Below, piece by piece: positions 18,343 through 27,519 of a stretch of 64,000 nucleotides of DNA. A program made the translations under genes and the position numbers. Numbering within the stretch: position 1 is the stretch's first letter; each line of letters opens with the position of its first letter. The stretch is from Pseudoalteromonas arabiensis. Its GTDB lineage: Bacteria > Pseudomonadota > Gammaproteobacteria > Enterobacterales > Alteromonadaceae. The stretch covers positions 286,648 to 350,647 of the forward strand of contig NZ_LRUF01000024.1 of assembly GCF_001550155.1 (NCBI RefSeq), given 5' to 3'. The notes under the pieces are model-generated. The model made no database searches and was not told where the DNA came from. It saw nothing but the letters and a program-made list of their open reading frames with translations.

Positions 18343-19099
18343 ACTGTCGTTTCTTGGTTTAATCGTCGCTGTTAGCGCTATTGCTTTTGGTTATGCACTT
18401 GAAGGTGGGGTGGTAAGCGCTCTATTTAATGGCCCAGCGCTGATTATCGTGCTAGGTGGTACCTTAGGCGCTGTAATGTTACAAACACCAAGCAGTGTAT
18501 TTTCTAAAACAGTAAAAATTAGCCATTGGGTATTTTTCCCCCCTTACCACGATATTGATGCTGCGATTGAGCAGGTGAAGCGTTGGTCTCAAAAGGCACG
18601 CCAAGAGGGGTACCTTTCGCTTGAGAATGAGGCCTTAGCGCATGATGATCCCTATGCGGTAAAGGGGCTAAGCATGTTAGTTGATGGAGCTGGTGAAACG
18701 AAGCTTAGGGATACACTTGAAATTGACTTAATGCTCGAGCGTGAAAGATTAATGGAAGTGAGCCGTGTATATGAAGCCATGGGGGGATACAGTCCAACCA
18801 TTGGTATCTTAGGTGCGGTACTTGGGCTTATTCAAGCAATGCAATTTATAACCGATCCTGAAAAGCTTGGAGCAGGGGTCGCGACAGCGTTTATTGCGAC
18901 AATTTATGGTGTTGGTTTAGCAAACTTACTCTTTTTACCAATGGCAAACAAACTAAAGCAACAAATTGAACAAAAAATGCTGTACCACGAGTTACTTGCA
19001 GAGGGAATTATTGCTATTGCCCAAGGTGAGAGCCCATTAAATATTGAACTCAAACTTGAGGCGTATCGTGTAGAGCGTCCAAGCTTAGCTGGCGAGTAA
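18335..19099 (+). CDS. motC: Flagellar motor stator protein, MotA family (MotC type)
   Basis: MotA/PomA-family stator subunit of 254 residues starting at a GTG that overlaps cheB by 8 bases. Four membrane segments are visible, with the family patterns [10 protein letters not shown] near residue 40 and [21 protein letters not shown] around 150, followed by the last membrane segment and a charged C terminus. Its place between cheB and motD matches motC of Pseudomonas aeruginosa, where a separate motAB/pomAB set lies elsewhere. Ion selectivity (H+ or Na+) cannot be decided from the sequence by eye. Confidence 0.88.
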   Translation: MDKLSFLGLIVAVSAIAFGYALEGGVVSALFNGPALIIVLGGTLGAVMLQTPSSVFSKTVKISHWVFFPPYHDIDAAIEQVKRWSQKARQEGYLSLENEALAHDDPYAVKGLSMLVDGAGETKLRDTLEIDLMLERERLMEVSRVYEAMGGYSPTIGILGAVLGLIQAMQFITDPEKLGAGVATAFIATIYGVGLANLLFLPMANKLKQQIEQKMLYHELLAEGIIAIAQGESPLNIELKLEAYRVERPSLAGE

Positions 19100-19104
19100 C
19101 TCTT

Positions 19105-20064
19105 ATGATGCGCCGTCGCATGCGTCATAAAATTCAAACAAGCCAACATACAGAGCGTTGGCTTGTTTCTTATGCCGATTACATGACCATTATGTTTGCG
19201 TTTTTTGTGGTGATGTATGCAATCGCTATTAGCAAGAATGAAGATTTCCAAGTTTTATCTGATTCACTAGAGCAAGTGTTTGATAAATCAGCACGTACTC
19301 ATCAGCAGGCTGGAACTGGGGTACAGGGTACGGGGATTTTAACAGACCGTGTCACGCCTGAAAGCGAGGTTTTATATGGTGAAAGTATCCTCAAAGAAGA
19401 GCAAGGGCCTAAGTTAATTGATGGGCAAGCCGATACCAGTAATATCGAAAAAAAGCATTTAGGAAAACCGCTAGATAGTCTACTTAGCAAACTGCAATCT
19501 GCTTTAATTGATGAGATCCGTAATGGTGAGGCTAGCCTTGAGCTTAATCAAGACTGGCTGATAATTGAATTGAGTTCAGGCATGTTGTTTTCGTCGGGCA
19601 GTGCTGTTGCTCAACAACGTGCTAAACAAGTTGTTGCATTAGTTAAAGATATTATTGCTCCTGTAGATAATTACATTCGTGTAAGAGGTTATACCGATAA
19701 CGAAGGTATTCGTAATGAAATGTTTCGATCTAACTGGGAACTGTCAGTCGCACGCGCAACATCAGTATTGGTTGAGCTTGAAGAGTTGGGGATAAACCCT
19801 GCTCGCATGGCCATTGAGGGCTATGGTCAGTATTCACCCTTTTCCAGTAATGACACAGAACAAGGGCGTGCAGAAAATCGTAAAGTTGTTGTGGCACTTT
19901 CTAAATATGGTTTACCAGAACAATCACAGCAGGCTACCAATGAACAAGCTAAACCCAGTGTAAACGAGAGTACAGAAATTGAGTTGCCAAGCAATGACAA
20001 CACGATTAAAGTGATTCAATTACCTCACGGTGGCATTCGAATTACCACGCGCAATGAACAATAA
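19105..20064 (+). CDS. motD: Flagellar motor stator protein, MotB family (MotD type)
   Basis: A 319-residue MotB-family protein with one membrane segment carrying the ion-binding Asp (D25 in VSYADYMTIMFAF), a periplasmic plug/linker and an OmpA-like peptidoglycan-binding domain (VRGYTDNEG near residue 195, AEGYG/GYGQYSP region, ENRKVVV). The C-terminal tail after about 270 is an extra, polar extension. It pairs with the upstream MotC-type gene (6-base gap) to form a stator. Confidence 0.88.
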   Translation: MMRRRMRHKIQTSQHTERWLVSYADYMTIMFAFFVVMYAIAISKNEDFQVLSDSLEQVFDKSARTHQQAGTGVQGTGILTDRVTPESEVLYGESILKEEQGPKLIDGQADTSNIEKKHLGKPLDSLLSKLQSALIDEIRNGEASLELNQDWLIIELSSGMLFSSGSAVAQQRAKQVVALVKDIIAPVDNYIRVRGYTDNEGIRNEMFRSNWELSVARATSVLVELEELGINPARMAIEGYGQYSPFSSNDTEQGRAENRKVVVALSKYGLPEQSQQATNEQAKPSVNESTEIELPSNDNTIKVIQLPHGGIRITTRNEQ

Positions 20065-20075
20065 CAAGGTGTGAT

Positions 20076-20846
20076 GTGAAAATTTGGACAGTAGCGAATC
20101 AGAAAGGCGGAGTAGGGAAAACCACAACCGCTGTTAGTCTTGCTGGCACGCTTGCATTACAAGGGAAACGGGTATTATTGATAGATACCGATCCACATGC
20201 TTCATTAACTTATTATTTTGGTATCGATTCAGAAGAGTTAGAGATTAGCGTCTACGATATTTTTGCCCGTGGCAACAGTATGGCCAGCGAAGAAATCTTA
20301 CAAGCACTTTGCCCGTCAACACTTGAAAACCTTGATATTTTACCTGCAACCATGGCTATTGCGACCCTCGATAGAAGTATGGGCAATAAGAATGGTATGG
20401 GTCTTATACTAAAAAAAGCGCTGGCAAAAATTAGCGAACATTATGACTATGCAATTATCGACTGTCCGCCTGTATTAGGTGTATTAATGGTTAATGCCTT
20501 AGCTGCCAGCGAACGTATTTTAGTGCCAGTACAAACAGAGTTTTTGGCTCTCAAAGGTCTTGATCGTATGATGCGCACTATGGAGTTGATGCAAACATCG
20601 CAATCTAAACAATATCAGTATACGATTATACCAACAATGTACGACAAACGGACTAAAGCATCCCTTGAAGCCTATAAAACTCTTCAGGATAATTACAAAG
20701 ATAAAGTGTGGTCGGGAGTCATCCCCGTTGATACCAAGTTTAGAGATGCAAGTTTGGCACAGCAAGTACCTATTCAGTTTTGTCCTCGATCACGAGGGGT
20801 ATTTGCGTATCGCGCATTACTCGATTATTTAGTTGCACAAGGTTAA
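20076..20846 (+). CDS. parC: Polar chemotaxis array ParA-like ATPase ParC
   Basis: ParA/MinD-family ATPase of 256 residues with Walker A QKGGVGKTTT (about residues 9-18), DTDPHASLT and the DCPPVLG Walker B region. A GTG at 20076 is used (GTGAAAATTTGG), following AAGGTG. Location between motD and a CheW-like gene, then cheW, is that of ParC in Vibrio, which localises chemotaxis arrays to the cell pole. This is distinct from the chromosome-partition ParA, and no parB is adjacent. Confidence 0.86.
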   Translation: MKIWTVANQKGGVGKTTTAVSLAGTLALQGKRVLLIDTDPHASLTYYFGIDSEELEISVYDIFARGNSMASEEILQALCPSTLENLDILPATMAIATLDRSMGNKNGMGLILKKALAKISEHYDYAIIDCPPVLGVLMVNALAASERILVPVQTEFLALKGLDRMMRTMELMQTSQSKQYQYTIIPTMYDKRTKASLEAYKTLQDNYKDKVWSGVIPVDTKFRDASLAQQVPIQFCPRSRGVFAYRALLDYLVAQG

Positions 20847-20848
20847 AG

Positions 20849-21598
20849 ATGAGTAGCAAACACTTATTTGCCAACGAAAAAGTGATGACCCAATACTTGG
20901 GGGCATTACTGTGTGAGGAAGAACCAGAACAGCAAAACCTTGAACCTGTGGCTAAGTTACTCGAACAAGTAAATGAGTCAAAAGGTGACCCATTACCTCT
21001 AGAAGTAGAGCAAAAAGTAGAAACACCTGTTGTTGAACCTATTAAAGAGCTTGAGAAAACCGAGAACCAAGCTAATATCAAAGATATAGTCGAACAAAAA
21101 CAGACTGAGATTGTTGCTAAAACCTCGTCTGAGCGACAAGAAGACTATTTTGATGGTGAATTTCAAGCATTGTTTTTTGAGGTCGCAGGCTTAACTTTAG
21201 CCGTTCCTTTGAAAGCATTAGGGGGCATTCATCAACTAACAGAGGTTAATCAGTTATTTGGCAAACCTAAGTGGTTTAAAGGTGTGATGCTAAATCGTGA
21301 TGAAAAACTGAATGTAGTGGATACAGCACGTTGGGTGATGCCTGAAAAGTATGATGAAAAATTAGAACAGTCACTCGATTATCAATATTTAATCACCTTA
21401 GGTGACAGCCAATGGGGATTATTGGCTGAGAAGCTCGTAAATAATATTACACTTCGCGAAGAAGATGTAAAATGGCGAGCAAAATCAGGCAAGCGGCCTT
21501 GGCTTGCTGGCGTTATCAAAGAGAAAATGTGCGCCTTGATTGACGTTGAAAATTTATACCAATTGCTAGAGCAGGGCTTAGACAGCCGTGAGCAGTAA
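20849..21598 (+). CDS. parP: CheW-like polar array protein ParP
   Basis: A 249-residue protein with a poorly conserved, Glu/Gln-rich N-terminal half (about 1-105) and a CheW-like C-terminal domain (about 108-249) beginning near GEFQALFFEVAGLTLAVPL. The ATG at 20849 directly follows the parC stop; a longer in-frame TTG start at 20780 would overlap parC and lacks support. In Vibrio ParP couples ParC to CheA and prevents loss of CheA from polar arrays; gene order parC-parP-cheW is the same here. Confidence 0.84.
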   Translation: MSSKHLFANEKVMTQYLGALLCEEEPEQQNLEPVAKLLEQVNESKGDPLPLEVEQKVETPVVEPIKELEKTENQANIKDIVEQKQTEIVAKTSSERQEDYFDGEFQALFFEVAGLTLAVPLKALGGIHQLTEVNQLFGKPKWFKGVMLNRDEKLNVVDTARWVMPEKYDEKLEQSLDYQYLITLGDSQWGLLAEKLVNNITLREEDVKWRAKSGKRPWLAGVIKEKMCALIDVENLYQLLEQGLDSREQ

Positions 21599-21619
21599 CT
21601 ATTTTTACGGAGTAATAGC

Positions 21620-22117
21620 ATGAGTGAAGAAAGACTACTGTCAGCGAATAAAAATGCTGATAGCAACGATGAAGTGTTACAGTGGGTAACCTTTAAACTT
21701 GAAGAAGAAACGTACGGCATTAACGTAATGCAAGTACAAGAAGTACTTCGCTATACCGAGATTGCTCCTGTTCCAGGTGCGCCTTCTTATGTGCTTGGAA
21801 TTATTAACCTGCGTGGTAATGTTGTGACTGTAATCGACACCCGTGCACGTTTTGGTTTAATGGGCGCTGAGGTAACGGATAATTCTCGAATTGTCATTAT
21901 TGAAGCGGAGAAGCAAGTTATCGGTATCTTGGTTGATAGCGTTGCTGAAGTTGTGTATCTACGTAGCTCTGAAATTGACAGTGCGCCGAATATTGGCACA
22001 GAAGAAAGTGCTAAGTTTATTCAAGGTGTATCAAACCGTGATGGTGAGTTACTGATCTTGGTTGATCTTAATAAACTTTTAAATGACGAAGAGTGGGATG
22101 AGCTGAGCGCATTATAA
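21620..22117 (+). CDS. cheW: Chemotaxis coupling protein CheW
   Basis: CheW bridges CheA to chemoreceptors. The 165-residue product is a single CheW domain with WVTFKLEEETYGINVMQVQE, INLRGNVVTVIDTR and the typical ILVDSVAEVV stretch. A ribosome binding site (CGGAG) precedes the ATG at 21620. It lies 21 bases after parP. Confidence 0.96.
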   Translation: MSEERLLSANKNADSNDEVLQWVTFKLEEETYGINVMQVQEVLRYTEIAPVPGAPSYVLGIINLRGNVVTVIDTRARFGLMGAEVTDNSRIVIIEAEKQVIGILVDSVAEVVYLRSSEIDSAPNIGTEESAKFIQGVSNRDGELLILVDLNKLLNDEEWDELSAL

Positions 22118-22132
22118 ACGCTCAGAATTTAT

Positions 22133-22534
22133 ATGCTGTTATACTCTTTGTTTGGAGCCTCAATCTTACTATTTTTGGTATGTTTGGGGCTTATTTTTGT
22201 TAATAACAACAAGCACGCTACGGCGTTAAAAGCAAAGCAACAACAAGTGCAAGATGCTCAGCAACAGTTGAGTATTTTACGCAGTGAAGTGGCTGAAATG
22301 CGAGCTGGCATGCTAAGTATTGGCAAAAGATTGGTTGCTGTTGAAGATAAAAATCAAGAACTTGAACAACTTCAAGATGCACAAAAATATGATGACCCCA
22401 ATGCGAAAATTTACTCGCGTGCGGTAAAAATGGTAGAACTTGGTGCCGACTTGGAGGAGATTATTCGCGAGTGTGAATTACCCAGAGCTGAGGCTGAGTT
22501 ACTCATGTCATTACATAAACAAAAGGGCGCTTAA
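22133..22534 (+). CDS. DUF2802 family membrane-anchored protein
   Basis: A 133-residue protein with one N-terminal membrane segment (about residues 3-23), a coiled-coil region (about 28-85) and a small C-terminal domain containing YSRAVKMVELGADLEEIIRE, CELPRAEAELL, which resembles a helix-turn-helix-like fold. DUF2802 proteins lie directly after cheW in Pseudomonas, Shewanella and related polar-flagellar clusters; in Pseudomonas putida a member was described as a polarity/motility factor, but I cannot assign its function here. The stop codon lies inside the terminator hairpin. Confidence 0.8.
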   Translation: MLLYSLFGASILLFLVCLGLIFVNNNKHATALKAKQQQVQDAQQQLSILRSEVAEMRAGMLSIGKRLVAVEDKNQELEQLQDAQKYDDPNAKIYSRAVKMVELGADLEEIIRECELPRAEAELLMSLHKQKGA

Positions 22535-22546
22535 TTAGCGCCTTTT
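22522..22546. terminator. Intrinsic terminator at the end of the chemotaxis operon
   Basis: GGCGCT (22526-22531) and AGCGCC (22537-22542) with loop TAATT, flanked by A and T tracts that extend the stem (A22-A24 with T44-T46), give a hairpin followed by TTTT. The DUF2802 stop codon TAA (22532-22534) is in the loop. It lies between convergent genes; the A tract on the left could serve the - strand flhX gene as well. Confidence 0.82.
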
Positions 22547-22554
22547 CTCTTTAT

Positions 22555-22863
22555 TTAAGCCTGAATGTTCAGCTTTCCTTGAAAGTCCTGCCAGCCAGGG
22601 GGAAATTTTCCTCTTAACACATATGAAAAAGCAATAAGCTCAGCGATTACGTAGTAAAGTTCCTTAGGTATTTCTTCACCTAACTCAAGATGTGCAAGTG
22701 TTTTTGCTAAATCAGCATCTTGATGAATTAAAATACCTTTTTCTTCAGCCAGTTTTACTATTTCATCAGCAAGCTCGCCAAATCCTTTCGTTGTTACTTT
22801 TGGTGAATTGCCTACCTCATACAGTAGCCCTATGGCGGATTTATGTTTGCGGTCATCTTTCAT
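22555..22863 (-). CDS. flhX: FlhX: stand-alone FlhB C-terminal domain protein
   Basis: A 102-residue soluble protein that aligns with the part of FlhB just after its autocleavage site: AIGLLYEVGNSPKVTTKGFG corresponds to FlhB VAIKYDTAKAGAPIVLAKGL, and ELADEIVKLAEEKGILIHQD to the following helix/strand. It lacks the NPTH motif and membrane part. Such FlhX/FlhB2 proteins occur in many bacteria and in Helicobacter can partly replace the FlhB C-terminal fragment. It is 1 base downstream of the FliK-like gene on the same strand, which suggests joint work in export specificity. Confidence 0.86.
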   Translation of the reverse strand: MKDDRKHKSAIGLLYEVGNSPKVTTKGFGELADEIVKLAEEKGILIHQDADLAKTLAHLELGEEIPKELYYVIAELIAFSYVLRGKFPPGWQDFQGKLNIQA

Positions 22864-22864
22864 A

Positions 22865-25165
22865 TTAAACCTTTACATTAATGATTGCATGAGACTGGTA
22901 AAATGCATGGTGTGTGGGCACACCTTGTTTTAAGTTTAGTTCAGCGATATTTAAACCGTGACTGGCGAGTTTGTGGCGTAACGTTTCTAAATGTGGGTGA
23001 GCTAATGCAGTTACATCTTGTGATGATGCTAATAATTGACATTCAACGGCTTTATCCATTATTTCAGCAGTGACTTGTAGCTGACCAAGCTCAGCATAGT
23101 CAAAGTTAAGCCTCACGAACCATACATCCTTATTTTCTAATTTATTTTTGCTTGGTTTTTTATAATGACCTAGGCTAATTTCAGTTTGCCCAATTTCTGG
23201 CGGTAATTTCATTGGTAAAAAGAATTGCGCTAAAGGGTTAGCGTCTTGCTGCTGGTTTATCGGGGTTGTTTGTACCTGTGATAAGCTCGATTTCAATTGG
23301 CCAATTTCATTAGCAAGAGTTTGGAGATTAGTTTGCTGTAACTGCTCAAGCATTTTGTTACTGTCGATGGCTTTAAAGTTTGGTACTAATACTTGCAATA
23401 GCGCATCAAGCCCATGTTGGTTGTTAAAACCTATTGCTGTGGGGGACTGACTAATTATAGGCGCGGCGAGGGTTGTAACTGCGAGCTGCTCAAGTCCTTG
23501 ATTAAAGCTAGCCTGTAGGTTCTGTGGCGATAATGATGCAGGCCTTAAAATGCTCAACAGCTCACGCTCGATAGTTACTGGAAGTGTATTTTGAGCAGAT
23601 ATCATTCTGTTGAATGCTTGATTCACCAATCGGTTTAAGTCTATTGATGGCGTGTTATTACTTTGGCTAAGCTGATTTAGTTTTTCACTTAATTGAACAG
23701 GCACAGTGGTACTAATAAGTTGCTTACTCTCACTTTGAGGTATTAATGTTGCAACGAGCTTGGCCTCAAGTGGCTGCATTAATTGTAAGGGCCGCGCTAA
23801 ATTTGGCTCATTAGATGCTAAAAACGCTGTATTAGCATTGTTGTTATTCGTTGCAGTTTTGCTGTGTTGTAATAGTTCGGTATTTGTAGTGAGTGCTGCT
23901 AAACCTGCTTTTACCTGTTGAAAAAGCTGAACCATCGGCGGCGAATTATTATAGTGCGTGGGTAGCATGACTTGCGCTGCGGTCATCGGTACTTTTGAAG
24001 ATGTATTTGCCCACGGAGCTTGTAGTTCAGCCAATTTAATAATATCTATTTTTTTTGTATTAAAGCCAAGCTCTGCCACAGATAAAGTACTTTTCAATAA
24101 AGTCGAGTTTAAATTTGCTGTATGTTTTTGAGTTGCTGGCAGTTTTTCAAAATACCGTACTGCATCGCTTATACGTGTTTTTAAATCAGCAAAACTGTCT
24201 TTTAACCAAGAGCGTATTGGAGAATTAGTTGAGCTTAAAGGCTGTGCCAATGACAGAACAGTACTTTTATTTGGTTGCTCTTTAAGTAATTGATGAAATG
24301 TGTCGGTTAAAGAGTTTTTTAAAATGAACTGCTCATTGATAGGTTTACTTACCAGCTTTAATCCATTACGTATTACCTGTGGGGTTAGTTTAATGTCTTG
24401 AGCGTTTTGCTGTAGCTGAGTTAGTAACTGTTTACTTTCATTCGTGGGAAGATCTTTTAATTGCAGTTTCATCGATGCCATTGCTTTGTTTGCAATGGTA
24501 ACCTGTAGCTGCTTCGCAGATAAATTGAGTGCGAGTTCAGGTGCTAATTTAGCTAAGATTTCTGCCACTTTTTGCTGGCTAACAGTTTGTTGATGTAGCG
24601 AGTCACCATAACGGTTCAAAATATTTAATGTAAACTCAGCGTGTTTAGTCGTTGCAGGTAAAATAACTGCTTGTAGAGGTGCTTCTGATTTCAAAAGTGT
24701 GCTGAGTGTGTTGTTTAACATAAACTCGGCTTTTAAAGTCGGTATGCTTAAAGTCGGTTTATTGCTCGGAATTGTCGCAGGAAGTATTGCTGTTGTTTGA
24801 CTGTCGCCTTGCGCTAAAAGGTTTAAAAGAGCTTGCAACTGAGGAGCTTTACTTAATGTCAGACTAACCGGTGTCGGTGTGATGCTAAGCTGCTTACCAT
24901 CATGATTCAACGAAACGTTAGCTGATGCATACTTAGCTAATTGGTAATTCGTTTGCTGGGTAGATAAACGTAACGTTTGCCACGAATCATCGAGTAATAC
25001 ATCCATTTGCACCGAGTGTTTGCTAATAACAATATTACGGGCACTTAGAGTTTGTTCACCAAGTGCTTGTATCGCTTCGTTTGATGAATTTTGCGCAACG
25101 CGACTGACTCCTGTGCTCTCAAGGTTTAGTTGTGTAGTTAGCGTTAACGGGCTCTGTTTATTCAT
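22865..25165 (-). CDS. Second FliK-like hook-length control domain protein
   Basis: A 766-residue protein, mostly low-complexity and rich in L, N, Q, S and T, without membrane segments or signal peptide. The last 130 residues look like a Flg_hook (FliK C-terminal) domain: LPPEIGQTEISLGHYK, then WFVRLNFDYAELGQLQVTAEI and a helix HPHLETLRHKLASHGLNIAE. The canonical fliK is at 1040-2869, so this is a paralogue. It is paired with flhX and transcribed toward the chemotaxis operon end. Function could be in export switching; this is inference. Confidence 0.75.
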   Translation of the reverse strand: MNKQSPLTLTTQLNLESTGVSRVAQNSSNEAIQALGEQTLSARNIVISKHSVQMDVLLDDSWQTLRLSTQQTNYQLAKYASANVSLNHDGKQLSITPTPVSLTLSKAPQLQALLNLLAQGDSQTTAILPATIPSNKPTLSIPTLKAEFMLNNTLSTLLKSEAPLQAVILPATTKHAEFTLNILNRYGDSLHQQTVSQQKVAEILAKLAPELALNLSAKQLQVTIANKAMASMKLQLKDLPTNESKQLLTQLQQNAQDIKLTPQVIRNGLKLVSKPINEQFILKNSLTDTFHQLLKEQPNKSTVLSLAQPLSSTNSPIRSWLKDSFADLKTRISDAVRYFEKLPATQKHTANLNSTLLKSTLSVAELGFNTKKIDIIKLAELQAPWANTSSKVPMTAAQVMLPTHYNNSPPMVQLFQQVKAGLAALTTNTELLQHSKTATNNNNANTAFLASNEPNLARPLQLMQPLEAKLVATLIPQSESKQLISTTVPVQLSEKLNQLSQSNNTPSIDLNRLVNQAFNRMISAQNTLPVTIERELLSILRPASLSPQNLQASFNQGLEQLAVTTLAAPIISQSPTAIGFNNQHGLDALLQVLVPNFKAIDSNKMLEQLQQTNLQTLANEIGQLKSSLSQVQTTPINQQQDANPLAQFFLPMKLPPEIGQTEISLGHYKKPSKNKLENKDVWFVRLNFDYAELGQLQVTAEIMDKAVECQLLASSQDVTALAHPHLETLRHKLASHGLNIAELNLKQGVPTHHAFYQSHAIINVKV

Positions 25166-25267
25166 TATTTTAGATCAAATATAAGTTAATCGTTGTAAAG
25201 CAATATTCGTATTACCCTATCATTATGGTAGACTATCGCCTAATTTTGGGTATAGAGAATCGTCATC

Positions 25268-25888
25268 TTGTTACACATTAAGTCCGTCACCTGCATCAAA
25301 CAAGATCGTTGTTTGTTTGCGGATCTTAATTTCAGCTTGAAATCGGGACAAATTATGCAGTTAGCTGGTCCAAACGGGGCTGGTAAAACATCATTATTGC
25401 GCATTATCGCAGGTTTCGCTACGGCGGATGAAGGTGATGTTTTGTTCCAAGAGCGATCGATTGCCAAATACTATGACGAGTATGCACAAGAGCTGTTATT
25501 TATTGGCCACAAAACCGGTGTAAATACGCAGCTTACTGCACTTGAGAATGTCGCTTTTTGGCTAAAAATAAATGGTTACGATACGCACCAAGATTTATAC
25601 CCTATTTTAGCTAAAATAGGTTTGGTTGGCCTAGAAGATGTACCAGTACGTATGCTCTCAGCAGGGCAACAACGTCGGGTTGCTTTGGTAAGGCTTTGGT
25701 TAAATAACGCTAAACTTTGGATTCTTGATGAACCATTTACAGCCCTTGATAAAAGCGGTGTTGCATTTTTACAAGAGCGCTTTGTTGAGCACCTAAATGC
25801 AGGTGGGGCGATTTTACTAACCACCCACCAAGACTTAACCACCCATTTTAGTGATCTAAAAACAGTGACCTTGGAGTATCGCCACTGA
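25268..25888 (+). CDS. ccmA: Cytochrome c biogenesis ATP-binding protein CcmA
   Basis: ATPase of the CcmAB(C) heme-handling ABC transporter, which releases holo-CcmE. The 206-residue protein has Walker A GPNGAGKTS, the ABC signature LSAGQQRRVALVRL and Walker B LWILDEPF. The start is a TTG at 25268 with a weak upstream site; no ATG further upstream is in frame. It opens a nine-gene operon and overlaps ccmB by one base (TGATG). Confidence 0.96.
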   Translation: MLHIKSVTCIKQDRCLFADLNFSLKSGQIMQLAGPNGAGKTSLLRIIAGFATADEGDVLFQERSIAKYYDEYAQELLFIGHKTGVNTQLTALENVAFWLKINGYDTHQDLYPILAKIGLVGLEDVPVRMLSAGQQRRVALVRLWLNNAKLWILDEPFTALDKSGVAFLQERFVEHLNAGGAILLTTHQDLTTHFSDLKTVTLEYRH

Positions 25889-26574
25889 TGGTAAAGCAGC
25901 ATTCTTATTGGCAACTATTCTCTGCGGTTTTTTTTAAAGATCTTAAATTAGCGTTTCGTCAGCGAGCTGAAATCGTTAATCCTATTTTATTTTTTCTTAT
26001 CGTTATTACACTTTTCCCGTTAGCTATCGGGCCTGAACCGGGTCTACTAGCACGCATGGCTCCTGGCATTATTTGGGTTGCTGCCTTGCTTTCAACTATG
26101 TTGGGCTTAGATAAATTATTTCGTGATGATTATCACGACGGCACACTAGAACAGCTGATTGCATCGTCATATCCGTTACCATTAACGGTGCTTGCTAAAG
26201 TGGCGGCACACTGGGTGATCACTGGATTACCGTTGGTGCTGATGACACCTGTATTTGCTTTATTATTGAATTTAGAAAGTTCAGCGCTTTTGGCAACGGT
26301 GCTTACTCTTTTATTGGGTACACCTTTGCTTAGCTTTATAGGTGCAATTGGCGCTGGACTGACTGTGGGGTTACAAAAAGGCGGCATTTTGATGAGTTTG
26401 CTTGTTTTGCCTTTGTATATCCCCGTACTAATTTTTGCAACCTCGGCTATTGATACCAGCTCTATGGAGCTTGCCTATAGCGGACAGCTTGCAATCCTTG
26501 GTGCCATGCTAATCGTAGCGATTATAGCGGCACCAATTGCCATATCGTCAGCATTGAAAGTGAGTGTAAGTTAA
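25888..26574 (+). CDS. ccmB: Heme exporter membrane protein CcmB
   Basis: The membrane subunit of the CcmABCD complex: 228 residues with six predicted membrane segments and the family stretch FFKDLKLAFRQRAEIVNPI near the N terminus, and GLDKLFRDDYHDGTLEQL around residue 73. Overlaps ccmA by one base and precedes ccmC by one base, in keeping with translational coupling. Confidence 0.95.
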   Translation: MVKQHSYWQLFSAVFFKDLKLAFRQRAEIVNPILFFLIVITLFPLAIGPEPGLLARMAPGIIWVAALLSTMLGLDKLFRDDYHDGTLEQLIASSYPLPLTVLAKVAAHWVITGLPLVLMTPVFALLLNLESSALLATVLTLLLGTPLLSFIGAIGAGLTVGLQKGGILMSLLVLPLYIPVLIFATSAIDTSSMELAYSGQLAILGAMLIVAIIAAPIAISSALKVSVS

Positions 26575-26575
26575 T

Positions 26576-27313
26576 ATGTGGAAGTGGTTACATCCCTACG
26601 CAAAAGCAGATCGTGCTTACCAATTGTGTAACACCTTACTGCCTTATTTCGCCGTTCTTACGGTGGTTTGTATGATTGTTGGATGGGTCTGGGGGCTTGC
26701 TTATGCGCCAGCAGATTATCAACAAAAAGACAGCTATCGAATTATTTTTATCCATGTGCCTTCAGCTATTTTGTCTATGGGTGCGTATTCTTCTATGGCG
26801 ATCGCAGCTGTGATCGCACTAGTATGGCAGCTACGTAATGCAGAACTTGCAGTGATTGCAATTGCACCTGTTGGGGCGTGTGTGACAGCAATTGCCTTGA
26901 TCACCGGTGCTGCATGGGGGAAACCTATGTGGGGTGCTTGGTGGGTGTGGGATGCGCGTTTAACATCAGAGCTTATCCTATTATTTTTATATTTGGGGGT
27001 ATTATCGCTTTATCATGCTTTCGAAGATAAAAAATCGGCAGGGCGTGCCGCGTGTATTCTAGCAATTGTTGGTGTGATTAATCTGCCAATTATTCATTTT
27101 TCGGTAGAGTGGTGGAATACACTTCACCAAGGCGCGACAATCACTAAGTTTGATACTAAAGCCATCGATCCTAGTATGTTTTGGCCGCTTATGGTGAACA
27201 TAGTTGCCTTTGCTGGTTTTGTAGGTACAGTGACATTAATTCGTCTTAAAAACGAAATATTACAACGTGAAAAGCACCGCCCATGGGTGCGTCAGATGCT
27301 TGAGCGAGGTTAA
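26576..27313 (+). CDS. ccmC: Heme-handling protein CcmC
   Basis: CcmC presents heme to CcmE in the periplasm. The 245-residue protein has six membrane segments and the tryptophan-rich WWD domain WGAWWVWDARLTSELI (about residues 121-136), flanked by periplasmic His residues (FIHVPSA and the later IIHFSVEWWNTLHQ). It belongs to the heme handling protein family together with CcmF downstream. Confidence 0.97.
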   Translation: MWKWLHPYAKADRAYQLCNTLLPYFAVLTVVCMIVGWVWGLAYAPADYQQKDSYRIIFIHVPSAILSMGAYSSMAIAAVIALVWQLRNAELAVIAIAPVGACVTAIALITGAAWGKPMWGAWWVWDARLTSELILLFLYLGVLSLYHAFEDKKSAGRAACILAIVGVINLPIIHFSVEWWNTLHQGATITKFDTKAIDPSMFWPLMVNIVAFAGFVGTVTLIRLKNEILQREKHRPWVRQMLERG

Positions 27314-27315
27314 TC

Positions 27316-27519
27316 ATGCAGTTTGATTCTTTTGCAGATTTTATTGCCATGGGAGGCTATGGCTTTTATGTATGGTTGTCTTTTGGCACCTGTGCATTAA
27401 TTTTACTTGGTATTTTATTTAGTTCGTTAAACGATACGAAACGTATTTTCTCTTCAGTTAAGCAACAAGTGCAACGTGAAGAGCGCATTAAAAAAGCGAA
27501 ACAAGGGGCAGATCAATGA
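27316..27519 (+). CDS. ccmD: Heme exporter small subunit CcmD
   Basis: A 67-residue single-pass membrane protein (membrane segment about 18-39) with the typical [15 protein letters not shown] start and a basic cytoplasmic tail. CcmD is needed for release of holo-CcmE from CcmABC. It overlaps ccmE by 4 bases (ATGA). Confidence 0.93.
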   Translation: MQFDSFADFIAMGGYGFYVWLSFGTCALILLGILFSSLNDTKRIFSSVKQQVQREERIKKAKQGADQ

